Assembly (NCBI GenBank): GCA_019411365.1
Contig: DXQT01000029.1
Span: 1 to 30,886 of the forward strand
DNA from: Roseburia sp.
GTDB lineage: Bacteria > Bacillota_A > Clostridia > Lachnospirales > Lachnospiraceae
Direction of reading: 5' to 3'
Length of the DNA: 30,886 nt
Position 1 is the first letter of the stretch. Each line of letters begins with the position of its first letter. Positions 23,561 to 30,886 of this stretch are shown here, in pieces. The position numbers and the translations under genes are program-made. Below the pieces are notes generated by a model that saw only the letters and a program-made list of their open reading frames with translations, was not told where the DNA came from and searched no databases.

Positions 23561-24604
23561 TTACAGCACACCAACATAAATTTCTTTTTCTGCTTTGGGA
23601 ATGATCTCTCCAACAATGGCTGCCGGATGTCCCGCCTGTTTTAATTCCTCGAAAAGCGCTTCCGCCTGCTGGCTTTCCACCGCGATCAGAAGTCCTCCGG
23701 AAGTCTGCGGGTCAAACAGCACTTCCTCCATGGCAAACGATACATTTTCAAATGATACAAATTCGCCTACATGATTGCGGTTTTTCTGTCCTGCTGCCGT
23801 CAGTAAAAACTCATCTGCGTAATCGAGCGCTTCCTTTATGACCGGGATCTGATCTGCAAAAATACGGCAGGACAATTTTCCATCCATCATTTCATGCAGA
23901 TGTCCTAAAAATCCAAATCCTGTCACATCCGTGCATGCGTGGATCTCATACGAATGGCAGATATGGGAAGCTGATTTATTTAACATAGTCATGGATGCAA
24001 CCGCCTGTTCCATCGCCGCGTCCGATGCCTCTTTCACGCGGTTTGCAGTACAGACGATCCCGACACCAAGTTTTTTGGTCAGGATCAGTTTATCCCCCGG
24101 TCTTCCCTGATTATTGGGATAAATCTTATCCGGGTGCACGGTTCCCATAACAGAAAGTCCGTATTTCACATCCGCATCAACGATCGAATGACCACCCGCA
24201 AGCGTTCCACCAGCTTCAATGACTTTCTCGGATCCCCCGCGCATGATCTCCCCCAAAACATTCAGATCCATGCTCTCAGGAAAACATACGATATTTAACG
24301 CCGTTTTTACCTCGCCGCCCATCGCATAGATATCACTGAGCGCATTTGCCGCAGCAATTTTACCAAAAGTGTATGGATCATCCACCATCGGCGGGAAAAA
24401 ATCGAGCGTCTGTACGATCGCCGTATCATCAGAGATACGGTAAACTGCCGCATCATCCTTGCTATCGTAGCCGATCAACAGATTCTCATCCGCCGGTCCT
24501 TTAGGCAGACGCTCTAACACCCTGCTCAAAATCCCTGCTCCAAGCTTTGCGGTGCAGCCGCCACCCTTGCAAAATATGATTTTTTCATCTTTCTGCTGTT
24601 CCAT
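23561..24604 (-). CDS. selD: Selenide, water dikinase
   Basis: 347 residues from ATG 24604, 7 bases after GGAGG (an in-frame GTG lies between them). The glycine-rich active-site loop [10 protein letters not shown] places Cys17 and Lys20 at the same positions as the essential residues of E. coli SelD. The position often filled by Sec is Cys here. ATP and metal motifs include [42 protein letters not shown] and the [10 protein letters not shown] loop. It makes selenophosphate from selenide and ATP. With no selA/selB or tRNA-Sec gene nearby but with yqeB, yedF and xdhC, the product most likely feeds the hydroxylase cofactor. Confidence 0.96.
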   Translation of the reverse strand: MEQQKDEKIIFCKGGGCTAKLGAGILSRVLERLPKGPADENLLIGYDSKDDAAVYRISDDTAIVQTLDFFPPMVDDPYTFGKIAAANALSDIYAMGGEVKTALNIVCFPESMDLNVLGEIMRGGSEKVIEAGGTLAGGHSIVDADVKYGLSVMGTVHPDKIYPNNQGRPGDKLILTKKLGVGIVCTANRVKEASDAAMEQAVASMTMLNKSASHICHSYEIHACTDVTGFGFLGHLHEMMDGKLSCRIFADQIPVIKEALDYADEFLLTAAGQKNRNHVGEFVSFENVSFAMEEVLFDPQTSGGLLIAVESQQAEALFEELKQAGHPAAIVGEIIPKAEKEIYVGVL

Positions 24605-24697
24605 CTGCACGCCTCCAAAAAATTATTGCACTCAAAAATAAGTTCATCTTCACAGATACGCAATCCTGCCTGTCCATGCAGCTTTTTTCTTCAAAGC

Positions 24698-25834
24698 TTA
24701 TCCCGCCGCGATCTCCCTCACAGCTTTCTCTGCAGTATCCACTTCCTCTTCCGTATTTAAATGGGAAAAGCTGAACCTTACCGCCCCCTGCTCTTTTGTT
24801 CCAAGTGCTTCATGCATCAGTGGGGCACAGTGCGCACCGGCGCGGACGGCGATCTCATAGTCCTCCCAGAGCCAGTCACTCACACTGCCGGAATCTATAT
24901 CTCCGATATTTAATGTGACAACTGCCACTCTGTTTTTTGTTGTAAAATCTCCATAAATCTTTACCCCGGAAATGTCTTTGACGCCGTTATAAAAACGCTC
25001 TGCCAGCGCCATTTCACGCCCGTAGATCTTATCAATACCGGTCTTTTGCAGATATCCCAAAGCCGCATACAATCCGGCGATTCCATGTCCGTTTAAAGTT
25101 CCCGCTTCAAGCAGAGTCGGCATTTCTTTTGGCTGTGTTCTGCTGTAACTTTGGACTCCGGTTCCTCCTGCGAAAAGCGGCCGGATTTCCACACCTTTTC
25201 GCACATAAATGCCTCCGGTTCCCTGTGGACCAAATAATCCTTTATGACCGGTAAAACAGAGTACATCGATATTTTGTTTCTGCACATCGATTGGAAGGAC
25301 TCCCGCTGTCTGGGCGGCATCAACGACAAACAGCAAATGATGCTTTTGTGTAAATGCTGCAATCTGCTCTAAATCTGTCACATTTCCAGTCAGATTTGAC
25401 GCATGCATGATTACAACCGCTTTCGTTTCCGGCTCATATGCATTTTCCAGTTCATCGTATGCGATCCGCCCCTTAGAATCTGCCGGAAGATAGGTTACTT
25501 TCACACCGCGCTGCTCCATCAGATACAATGGACGCAATACCGAATTATGTTCACAGACTGACGTGATCACATGATCTCCCGGTTCAAACAATCCCTGGAT
25601 TGCAATGTTTAATGACTCTGTCACATTGGCGGTAAACGCAATACGGGATGCATCCTCCGCATGAAATAACTCTGCAAGCCGCTCTCTGGTTCCATAAATG
25701 ATCCTCGACGCATCCAGTGTTGCCGCATGCGCTCCTCTTCCTGCATTTCCAATTGTATGAAATGCCGCCATGACGGCATGTTCCACTTCCGGTGGTTTTG
25801 GAAATGTAGTTGCCGCATTATCCAGATAAATCAT
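24698..25834 (-). CDS. Cysteine desulfurase of the SDMH type (aminotransferase class V)
   Basis: 378 residues. The PLP lysine is Lys198 in CFTGHKGLFGPQGTGG. The loop cysteine that carries persulphide or perselenide is Cys336 in RAGAHCAPLMHEALGT. The N-terminus MIYLDNAATTFPKPPEV and the compact length are those of the family found beside selD and yqeB (EF2568 type), distinct from IscS/SufS. It would free sulphur or selenium from cysteine or selenocysteine for SelD, YedF or the cofactor. It overlaps the yedF-like gene by 4 bases, so they are co-translated. Confidence 0.93.
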   Translation of the reverse strand: MIYLDNAATTFPKPPEVEHAVMAAFHTIGNAGRGAHAATLDASRIIYGTRERLAELFHAEDASRIAFTANVTESLNIAIQGLFEPGDHVITSVCEHNSVLRPLYLMEQRGVKVTYLPADSKGRIAYDELENAYEPETKAVVIMHASNLTGNVTDLEQIAAFTQKHHLLFVVDAAQTAGVLPIDVQKQNIDVLCFTGHKGLFGPQGTGGIYVRKGVEIRPLFAGGTGVQSYSRTQPKEMPTLLEAGTLNGHGIAGLYAALGYLQKTGIDKIYGREMALAERFYNGVKDISGVKIYGDFTTKNRVAVVTLNIGDIDSGSVSDWLWEDYEIAVRAGAHCAPLMHEALGTKEQGAVRFSFSHLNTEEEVDTAEKAVREIAAG

Positions 25835-26472
25835 GGTTTTACAATGTTTCCTGCCTGTGTCATTTTTTCAGCGATGACATACATATTCGTTACACTTCCC
25901 ACCTGAAGTTTGTCCGTAAGACCATAGTGATTCAGACATGTTCCACAGGTTAAAATCTCTACTCCCTGTGCCTCTAATGATTTTAAATCTTCTAACGTCG
26001 GCGACTCCTCACAGGTCAGCTTTGCACCTCCGTTATAAAAAAGTATTGTCTGTGGCAGCACATCCTGCTCTGTGAGTGCATAAATAAATCCTTTGATAAG
26101 TACTTTTCCAAGTTCTTCATCGCCCTCACCCATATGATCTGCGGAGATCACAACAACCGTGTTTCCATGGATCGCATTTGGAGCACAGTTTTCTTCTTTT
26201 TCTGTCTCTGCCGCATCGTTTGCCGACAGTGCTGTGTTCCCTGCTGCCGCCTCTTCCCCGATCTCCATCGTCACTTTATACTGTCCGTCTGAAATCTTTT
26301 CTGACTTTACGCCATAACCTTTCTGGTTTGCCATCTTTGTCAGGTTCTGAACTGCGATCTCATTATCCACCAATGTCTCCACAACACCTGCACCATTAAG
26401 CTCTTTAATTGCATTTTTTGTTTTTACTACCGGAATCGGGCAGGTATCTCCCATTGCATTTACTGTAATCAT
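25831..26472 (-). CDS. yedF: YedF-like selenium metabolism protein (TusA plus DsrE-like)
   Basis: 213 residues from ATG 26472. The first domain (MITVNAMGDTCPIPVVKTKNA) is a TusA/SirA fold with the Cys-Pro-x-Pro motif at Cys11. The second (about residue 105 on: NTVVVISADHMGEGDEELGKVLIKGFIYAL, LTCGTCLNHYGL) is DsrE/F-like with a CGTC pair. TusA-like proteins relay persulphide, and this fusion is co-inherited with selD. An in-frame ATG 51 bases upstream (26523) has a better ribosome site, GGAG at 9 bases, and would add MSFFVERNIRTERLEIT; the family pattern favours 26472. Confidence 0.9.
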   Translation of the reverse strand: MITVNAMGDTCPIPVVKTKNAIKELNGAGVVETLVDNEIAVQNLTKMANQKGYGVKSEKISDGQYKVTMEIGEEAAAGNTALSANDAAETEKEENCAPNAIHGNTVVVISADHMGEGDEELGKVLIKGFIYALTEQDVLPQTILFYNGGAKLTCEESPTLEDLKSLEAQGVEILTCGTCLNHYGLTDKLQVGSVTNMYVIAEKMTQAGNIVKP

Positions 26473-26562
26473 AGTTATTTCCAGCCTTTCTGTTCTGATA
26501 TTCCGTTCCACAAAAAAGGACATTACGGATCACTCCTGTAACGCCCTCGTTATTTTTTCTTA

Positions 26563-26590
26563 AGTATAACATTATTCCCAGAGAATGAAA
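26563..26590 (-). promoter_or_regulatory. Promoter of the yedF-led transcript
   Basis: On the minus strand TTTCAT (26585-26590), 16-base spacer, TATACT (26563-26568). It would start a transcript about 35 bases before ATG 26523, which keeps that upstream start usable. Confidence 0.5.
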
Positions 26591-26650
26591 AGATATTATT
26601 CAGCGAAGAACTCTATGCATTTCAGGTGCTTTCCAGCCTAAAGAGCGTTA

Positions 26651-27151
26651 TCATCTCCGTGCACACTCCCCATCTCTCCCTAACAGGATATCCATCCCAT
26701 GTTCCAACGAATCTAAGATATAAGTCAGGCTCTCCTCCACCGCCTTCGGACTGCCCGGCAGATTTACGATCAGTGACTGTCCACGGATCGCACTCGCACC
26801 ACGGCTTAACATGGCGCGTTTTGTGATCGTCATGCTGTAGGCGCGGATTGCCTCAGCAATTCCGGGTGCATTCCGGTCACAAACCGCAAGCGTTGCCTCC
26901 GGTGTCACATCCCGCATGGAAAATCCCGTCCCGCCTGTCGTTAAGATCAGATTGCATTTACATTCATCCGCAAGATGGATCATTTCCTGTTCCAGTTCTT
27001 CCTGCTCATCCGGCAGCACTTTATAGGATACGACCTCGTAGTTTTCTGCCGGGAGAATCTCTCTGATCCTTCTTCCGCTGATATCCTCACGCTCTCCTTT
27101 GGAACCCTTATCGCTTGCTGTTATAATTCCTACTGTATATTTATTGTCCAT
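26651..27151 (-). CDS. mogA: Molybdopterin adenylyltransferase-type protein, MogA/MoaB family
   Basis: 166 residues: VGIITASDKGSKGEREDISG, then LILTTGGTGFSMRDVTPEATLAV (molybdopterin-binding GGTG loop with the essential Asp), then RGASAIRGQSLIVNLPGSPKAVEE. The protein activates molybdopterin by adenylation before molybdenum is inserted. It lies 73 bases after moaC on the same strand. MogA and MoaB cannot be separated with certainty by eye. Confidence 0.93.
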   Translation of the reverse strand: MDNKYTVGIITASDKGSKGEREDISGRRIREILPAENYEVVSYKVLPDEQEELEQEMIHLADECKCNLILTTGGTGFSMRDVTPEATLAVCDRNAPGIAEAIRAYSMTITKRAMLSRGASAIRGQSLIVNLPGSPKAVEESLTYILDSLEHGMDILLGRDGECARR

Positions 27152-27224
27152 ATCATGTTTTCCTTTCGTCCTGTTCTAACACAACATTGTATATTTTGTC
27201 TTTCAGAAATCTTTGACACAGCTT

Positions 27225-27716
27225 TCAATCGCTGCATGATTCTTCACACACATAATGCCCGCTCTTGCCGCCATCCTTCTCCATCAGATGAATATCAGTA
27301 ATCCGCATTCCACGGTTCATCGCCTTGCACATATCGTAAATGGTCAATAGCGTCACACTCACGCCTGTCATTGCCTCCATCTCCACACCGGTCTTCCCGA
27401 TACAGGACGTTTTACAAAATGCTTCGATCGAATGCTCCTCATCATGCATCTCATAGCGGATCTCACAGTCCGTCAATGCGATGATATGACACAAAGGGAT
27501 CAGTTCCGAATTTTTCTTCGCCGCCATGATCCCGGCAATACGCGCCACCCCAAGGACATCTCCTTTTTTTGCGGTGTGTCCCTTGATTGCCGCATATACC
27601 TCCTTATTGACATATATTTTCCCGGCTGCCACCGCCACACGGTAGGTGTCATCCTTCGCATGAACATCTACCATGACAGCATTTCCTTCCTTATTGAAAT
27701 GTGTAAACTCACCCAT
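27225..27716 (-). CDS. moaC: Cyclic pyranopterin monophosphate synthase
   Basis: 163 residues, full length. MVDVHAKDDTYRVAVAAGKI, KKGDVLGVARIAGIMAAKKNSELIPLCHIIALTDCEI (active-site LCH motif), KTGVEMEAMTGVSVTLLTIYDMCKA and the C-terminal KDGGKSGHY are all intact. It follows MoaA in the pathway. AAAGGAG lies 8 bases before the ATG. It is the first gene of the block, with a promoter at 27826-27855. Confidence 0.96.
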   Translation of the reverse strand: MGEFTHFNKEGNAVMVDVHAKDDTYRVAVAAGKIYVNKEVYAAIKGHTAKKGDVLGVARIAGIMAAKKNSELIPLCHIIALTDCEIRYEMHDEEHSIEAFCKTSCIGKTGVEMEAMTGVSVTLLTIYDMCKAMNRGMRITDIHLMEKDGGKSGHYVCEESCSD

Positions 27717-27755
27717 ACGCAGCGCTCCTTTCCCAATTCAACATTTTCCTACACT

Positions 27756-27783
27756 GCTGTCTCCACATGCCTGTACAGACAGC
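27756..27783 (-). promoter_or_regulatory. Hairpin in the moaC leader
   Basis: Perfect arms GCTGTCT/AGACAGC around a 14-base loop holding CTGTAC. It lies between the promoter and the ribosome site. No T-tract follows, so it is not a terminator; whether it regulates is unknown. Confidence 0.35.
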
Positions 27784-27825
27784 GTCTTCCTATATCTGTG
27801 ACTGCTCTATTTATTTTCTTTCCTT

Positions 27826-27855
27826 ATTATAAATAGAACTTCTGCACACATGCAA
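27826..27855 (-). promoter_or_regulatory. moaC promoter
   Basis: On the minus strand TTGCAT (27850-27855), 18-base spacer, perfect TATAAT (27826-27831), about 110 bases before the moaC start. Confidence 0.65.
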
Positions 27856-27964
27856 TCCCAATTTTTTTCCTGTTTTTGCCTGTTTTGGACATATTTTGTT
27901 CATTTTTTATTCATATTCCATAGAAAAACACAGATTGTTCATTCTTTTTTATTCATCTTTCCGA

Positions 27965-27993
27965 TTGATTTTTTACCTGAGAAGCGATATATT
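27965..27993 (+). promoter_or_regulatory. Promoter of the LTA-synthase-like gene
   Basis: TTGATT (27965-27970), 17-base spacer, TATATT (27988-27993). The leader to ATG 28107 is about 105 bases. The 390-base gap between moaC and this gene holds this promoter, the moaC promoter and AT-rich sequence, and I see no gene in it. Confidence 0.55.
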
Positions 27994-28106
27994 CTCTTAG
28001 TGTCAAAAATAAGATTTTTACACACCTTTTACAAAATACTGGAAATGACAGCATTTCCGTTTACAGATAGACAGTTTGATATTACATGAAACTTTGGGAG
28101 GTCACT

Positions 28107-30521
28107 ATGAAAGAAAAATTACAGTTTTGTCTTGATAAGATTTCTCTTATCCGCTCAAAATTACCAAAGAAAAAACCGCACAGCGAAAAATATTATAAAA
28201 TGATTGCATTTTTAAACAAATATTCCTTAGTATTTCATTTTATTTTAGCATGCGTGCTGACGTTCGCAATTGAAGTGATTTCAAGAAGAGATTTCCTTTC
28301 TACCATCTCTTTCTTACATAATCACACACTAGCTTACCTTTACAACGCATTTATCGTATTTGCTTCGCTCTCGATCGTATATCTGTTCCGGTGCAGGGCA
28401 CAGCTGCGTGTACTGATCAGCGGTTTATGGCTGTTCCTTGGTACGATCAACGGTCTGATCCTTTCAAACCGTGTTACACCTTTCAGCTATACTGATTTAA
28501 AATGTATCTCTGATCTGTTCGCAATGCAGAACACAAACTACTTTACCGCAGAAGAGGCAACTCTTGTCGTTGGCGTTGTCGTTGCATTTTTCGTATTTTT
28601 AGGTTTCTTTTTTGCAAAAGGGCCAAAATATCAGGGAAAACGTCATTTTGTATTAGGCCCGGTTTCGATTGCTGCTTTACTTTTAGTCGGACTTCCGATT
28701 ACTACACAGGCTGCACAGGGTTCTAACATCCTTGCTTCCTATTTTTCCAATATCGCTCAGGGTTATGCCGATTATGGTTTTGTATACGGTTTTTCCACCA
28801 GTGTGGTTGGCCGTGGTATGAGCAAACCGGATGATTATTCTGAGGAAACGGTCGATGCGATCGAAACTCTGGTTAATTCTTCCAAAGAACAGACCACTGT
28901 TTCTAAAGGCAGCGAACCGAATATCATCTGTGTACTGTTAGAGTCATTCGCAGATCCTTACGAAGTAAACTTTTTAAATATGTCCGAAGATCCGATCCCG
29001 AATTTTCACAATTTAGAGAGCAATTACTCCACCGGATATCTCACTGTTCCGGTTGTCGGCGCAGGTACGGCAAACACAGAATTTGAAGTTTTAACCGGTA
29101 TGAGCATGCAGTATTTCGGAACCGGCGAGTACCCTTACAAAACCATCTTAAAACAGACAGACTGCGAAAGTATTGCATCTGACCTGTCAAAGATCGGTTA
29201 CGGCACACATGTGGTTCACAACAATACCGCTACTTTCTACAGCAGAAACAATGCTTTTTCCATGATGGGATTTGATACTTTCACCAGTAAGGAGTTAATG
29301 AACATCACACAGTACACTCCAAATGGCAACTGGCCAACTGACGATATCTTAGTTCAGGAAACGGTAAAGGCTTTAGACTCCACAAAAGACCAGTCCGATT
29401 TTGTATACACGATCACTGTAGAAGGTCACGGTGATTACCCGACCGAAAAGATCTTAACAGATCCGGCAATCAAAGTTTCCGGTGCAGCCACAGAGGAATC
29501 AAACAATCAGTGGGAATATTATGTAAATATGATCCATGAAGTAGATGATTTCATCGGTGACCTGATCACTGCTGCTGACCGCCGCGGTGAAGATACCATC
29601 GTTGTTATGTTCGGTGATCATCTTCCTACCATGGGACTTTCTGATTCTGATATGAAATCCGGTGATATTTTCAAGACAAAATACATCACCTGGAATAACA
29701 TGGGACTTCCGAAAGAGGACGCCGATCTTACAGCATACCAGCTTCTCTCCCAGATCACGGATCAGGCTGGTATCCATGAAGGAACCATGTTTAACTATCA
29801 TCAGACACAGCGCAATTCCGAGACATACTTAAATGGTCTTGAAAATCTGCAGTACGATTTACTTTACGGTAAAAGATATACCTACGGTGGCGAAGATCTC
29901 TATCCTGCTACCGACCTTCAGATGGATGTGGAAGATGTCACGATTTCCAATCTCCGCAAAAACTCTGACCGTAACATCCTTGCTGTTTATGGTTCAAGAT
30001 TTACCAAGAATGCAAAGATCTTTGTAAATGGTGAGAAAGTTCCTACTAACTATATTTCTTCTGCACTGGTAACAACAAGTCTGGATAACGTAAAAGATGG
30101 CGATACGATCAGTGTCAATGTCCTCGGTTCAAAAGGAATCCTGCTTCGTGCCGGAGCAGACGAGGTTGTCTATGAGGATCCGGATGTGATCCATGAGACA
30201 GAGACAGAAGATCCGACCGAAACAACCGAAGTAACAGTTCCGGCATCCACATGGAATCTGAACATGCCTTCTTCGGAAAAGACAGATATGAAATCTTCTG
30301 AAAGCACGGAAGTGAAATCTTCCGAAAATACGGAGGTGAAATCTTCCGAAAATACGGAGGTGAAATCTTCCGAAAATACGGAGGTAAAATCGTCTGAGAG
30401 TACTGAAGTGAAATCGTCTGAGAACACTGAGGTAAAATCCTCTGAAAGTACAGAAATGAAATCCTCTGAAAGTACTGAAGTGAAATCTTCCGAAAATATC
30501 TCTGACACACTTGGCAGATAG
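28107..30521 (+). CDS. Membrane sulfatase / LTA-synthase-like phosphoglycerol transferase with C-terminal repeats
   Basis: 804 residues from ATG 28107, 5 bases after GGGAGG (an in-frame ATG 21 bases upstream has none). There are five membrane helices (about 37-57, 76-95, 101-119, 152-170, 181-199). An extracellular alkaline-phosphatase-fold domain follows: NIICVLLESFADP with metal-binding Glu279, VVGAGTANTEFEVLTG with the likely nucleophile Thr321, VEGHGDYP, and VVMFGDHLPTMG. LtaS-type enzymes move glycerol-phosphate from phosphatidylglycerol onto lipoteichoic acid or glycans. After the catalytic part comes an IPT/TIG-like beta domain (about 620-700), then an acidic Thr-rich linker and eight 8-residue repeats. 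No LPxTG sorting signal is seen, so the tail is free outside the cell. Confidence 0.88.
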   Translation: MKEKLQFCLDKISLIRSKLPKKKPHSEKYYKMIAFLNKYSLVFHFILACVLTFAIEVISRRDFLSTISFLHNHTLAYLYNAFIVFASLSIVYLFRCRAQLRVLISGLWLFLGTINGLILSNRVTPFSYTDLKCISDLFAMQNTNYFTAEEATLVVGVVVAFFVFLGFFFAKGPKYQGKRHFVLGPVSIAALLLVGLPITTQAAQGSNILASYFSNIAQGYADYGFVYGFSTSVVGRGMSKPDDYSEETVDAIETLVNSSKEQTTVSKGSEPNIICVLLESFADPYEVNFLNMSEDPIPNFHNLESNYSTGYLTVPVVGAGTANTEFEVLTGMSMQYFGTGEYPYKTILKQTDCESIASDLSKIGYGTHVVHNNTATFYSRNNAFSMMGFDTFTSKELMNITQYTPNGNWPTDDILVQETVKALDSTKDQSDFVYTITVEGHGDYPTEKILTDPAIKVSGAATEESNNQWEYYVNMIHEVDDFIGDLITAADRRGEDTIVVMFGDHLPTMGLSDSDMKSGDIFKTKYITWNNMGLPKEDADLTAYQLLSQITDQAGIHEGTMFNYHQTQRNSETYLNGLENLQYDLLYGKRYTYGGEDLYPATDLQMDVEDVTISNLRKNSDRNILAVYGSRFTKNAKIFVNGEKVPTNYISSALVTTSLDNVKDGDTISVNVLGSKGILLRAGADEVVYEDPDVIHETETEDPTETTEVTVPASTWNLNMPSSEKTDMKSSESTEVKSSENTEVKSSENTEVKSSENTEVKSSESTEVKSSENTEVKSSESTEMKSSESTEVKSSENISDTLGR
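30291..30497 (+). repeat. 24-bp coding tandem repeat
   Basis: Eight full units (30291-30482) plus a partial ninth encode KSSE[SN]TE[VM]. Units 2-4 are identical except for one final base, while the others differ at silent and Ser/Asn positions. This points to recent slippage expansion inside an older array. The length is a multiple of three, so copy-number change keeps the frame. Confidence 0.95.
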
Positions 30522-30545
30522 CTTTATTAAAAAATCAAAATAACA

Positions 30546-30593
30546 GACAAGTCCGATATGTGGCAAGATGCTGCTATTGGGCTTGTTTTTTTG
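30546..30593 (+). terminator. Terminator of the LTA-synthase-like gene
   Basis: ACAAG-CC-ATA pairs with TAT-GG-CTTGT, with an inner TGGCA/TGCTG-type pairing, and TTTTTTT follows. It begins 25 bases after the stop. Confidence 0.8.
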
Positions 30594-30603
30594 CAAAATA
30601 ATT

Positions 30604-30631
30604 TTGATTACATTATGTCCTGTGTTAAAAT
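30604..30631 (+). promoter_or_regulatory. Promoter of the small membrane protein gene
   Basis: TTGATT (30604-30609), 16-base spacer, TAAAAT (30626-30631), about 35 bases before the start at 30666. Confidence 0.55.
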
Positions 30632-30665
30632 GGAATCAATAAATCGGAGTTTCAGGAGGAAAATC

Positions 30666-30830
30666 ATGAGCAGTAGGGGAATTTTTATTTTAGCGATTAC
30701 ATGGATTGTTATGTCACCGTTTTGGTTCTGGGCAGAAAATATTGCGTTAGGTATCATATGGCTATGTGGCGGAGTCATTGAACTATTTATCGCATTAGTG
30801 AGACGCAGCAAAGAGAAGAAAAGCAAGTAA
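30666..30830 (+). CDS. Small two-helix membrane protein, hypothetical
   Basis: 54 residues from ATG 30666, 6 bases after AGGAGG; the open frame extends upstream but without a ribosome site. Two hydrophobic helices, FILAITWIVMSPFWFW (about 7-22) and ALGIIWLCGGVIELFIALV (about 27-45), are followed by a very basic tail RRSKEKKSK, which by the positive-inside rule is cytoplasmic. I do not recognise a family. It has its own promoter, and another gene begins 51 bases downstream. Confidence 0.7.
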   Translation: MSSRGIFILAITWIVMSPFWFWAENIALGIIWLCGGVIELFIALVRRSKEKKSK

Positions 30831-30881
30831 ATTCAAGTTTGTTTGTGCATTGATGGTTATCTTGAGCTTAGGAGGCGTTTA

Positions 30882-30886
30882 ATGAA
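30882..30886 (+). CDS. Start of the next gene, cut by the window edge
   Basis: ATG at 30882 follows GGAGG (30871-30875) at 6 bases. Only the start codon and two bases are visible, so nothing can be said of the product. Confidence 0.5.

Noticed and set aside
24640..27160. In-frame Sec (TGA) extension of selD or its neighbours
   Set aside because: All enzymes here are full length with Cys at the active positions; no TGA lies inside a conserved domain.
30291..30497. CRISPR-like array
   Set aside because: Units are adjacent with no spacers and stay in frame inside a coding sequence.
30115..30596. Long antisense ORFs with repeated residues opposite the LTA-synthase-like gene
   Set aside because: They are the reverse reading of the 24-bp coding repeat, which is free of stops in several frames; no ribosome sites and no family features.

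Overview
The window reads as chromosome of an anaerobic gut Bacillota, most likely Lachnospiraceae close to Roseburia/Agathobacter. The grounds are moderate G+C, strong AGGAGG ribosome sites, a butyryl-CoA:acetate CoA-transferase, a two-subunit iron-sulphur serine dehydratase, and a selenium-dependent molybdenum hydroxylase (SDMH) accessory locus. The genus is inference; no rRNA or tRNA gene was seen.

Layout. 1-1845 (minus): two accessory genes, one with an ArdA-like antirestriction region, behind a terminator-like leader hairpin. They look like the edge of an integrated conjugative element lying just past the 3' end of an rlmD/rumA-type rRNA methyltransferase (2098-3663). 3833-4967: divergent HxlR regulator and nitroreductase sharing an operator-like palindrome. 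5282-6643 (minus): RlmI-like rRNA methyltransferase preceded by a small membrane-protein gene that appears frameshifted. 6822-9339 (plus): family 2 glycosyltransferase and the CoA-transferase. 9548-12314 (minus): GntR/YtrA-type regulator, ABC ATPase and two membrane proteins. 12581-14160 (minus): sdaAB-sdaAA.

14327-27716 (minus) is one functional block. In transcription order: moaC, mogA, yedF-like, cysteine desulfurase, selD, DUF3343, yqeB/EF2563, a MoeA-like molybdopterin-binding protein, moaA, a MOSC protein, xdhC-like, modA, modB, modC, and a LysR regulator that is frameshifted. Together they import molybdate, build molybdopterin, activate selenium and mature a selenium-bearing molybdenum hydroxylase. 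The hydroxylase itself, selA and selB are not in the window.

28107-30886 (plus): a membrane LTA-synthase-like sulfatase with an eight-residue C-terminal tandem repeat, a small two-helix membrane protein, and the first bases of another gene.

The SDMH block is a known type of system. The less explained items are the LysR frameshift, the frameshifted small membrane ORF, several structured intergenic segments (5018-5093, 19863-20187, 23392-23560) and the leader hairpin at 1863-1904.
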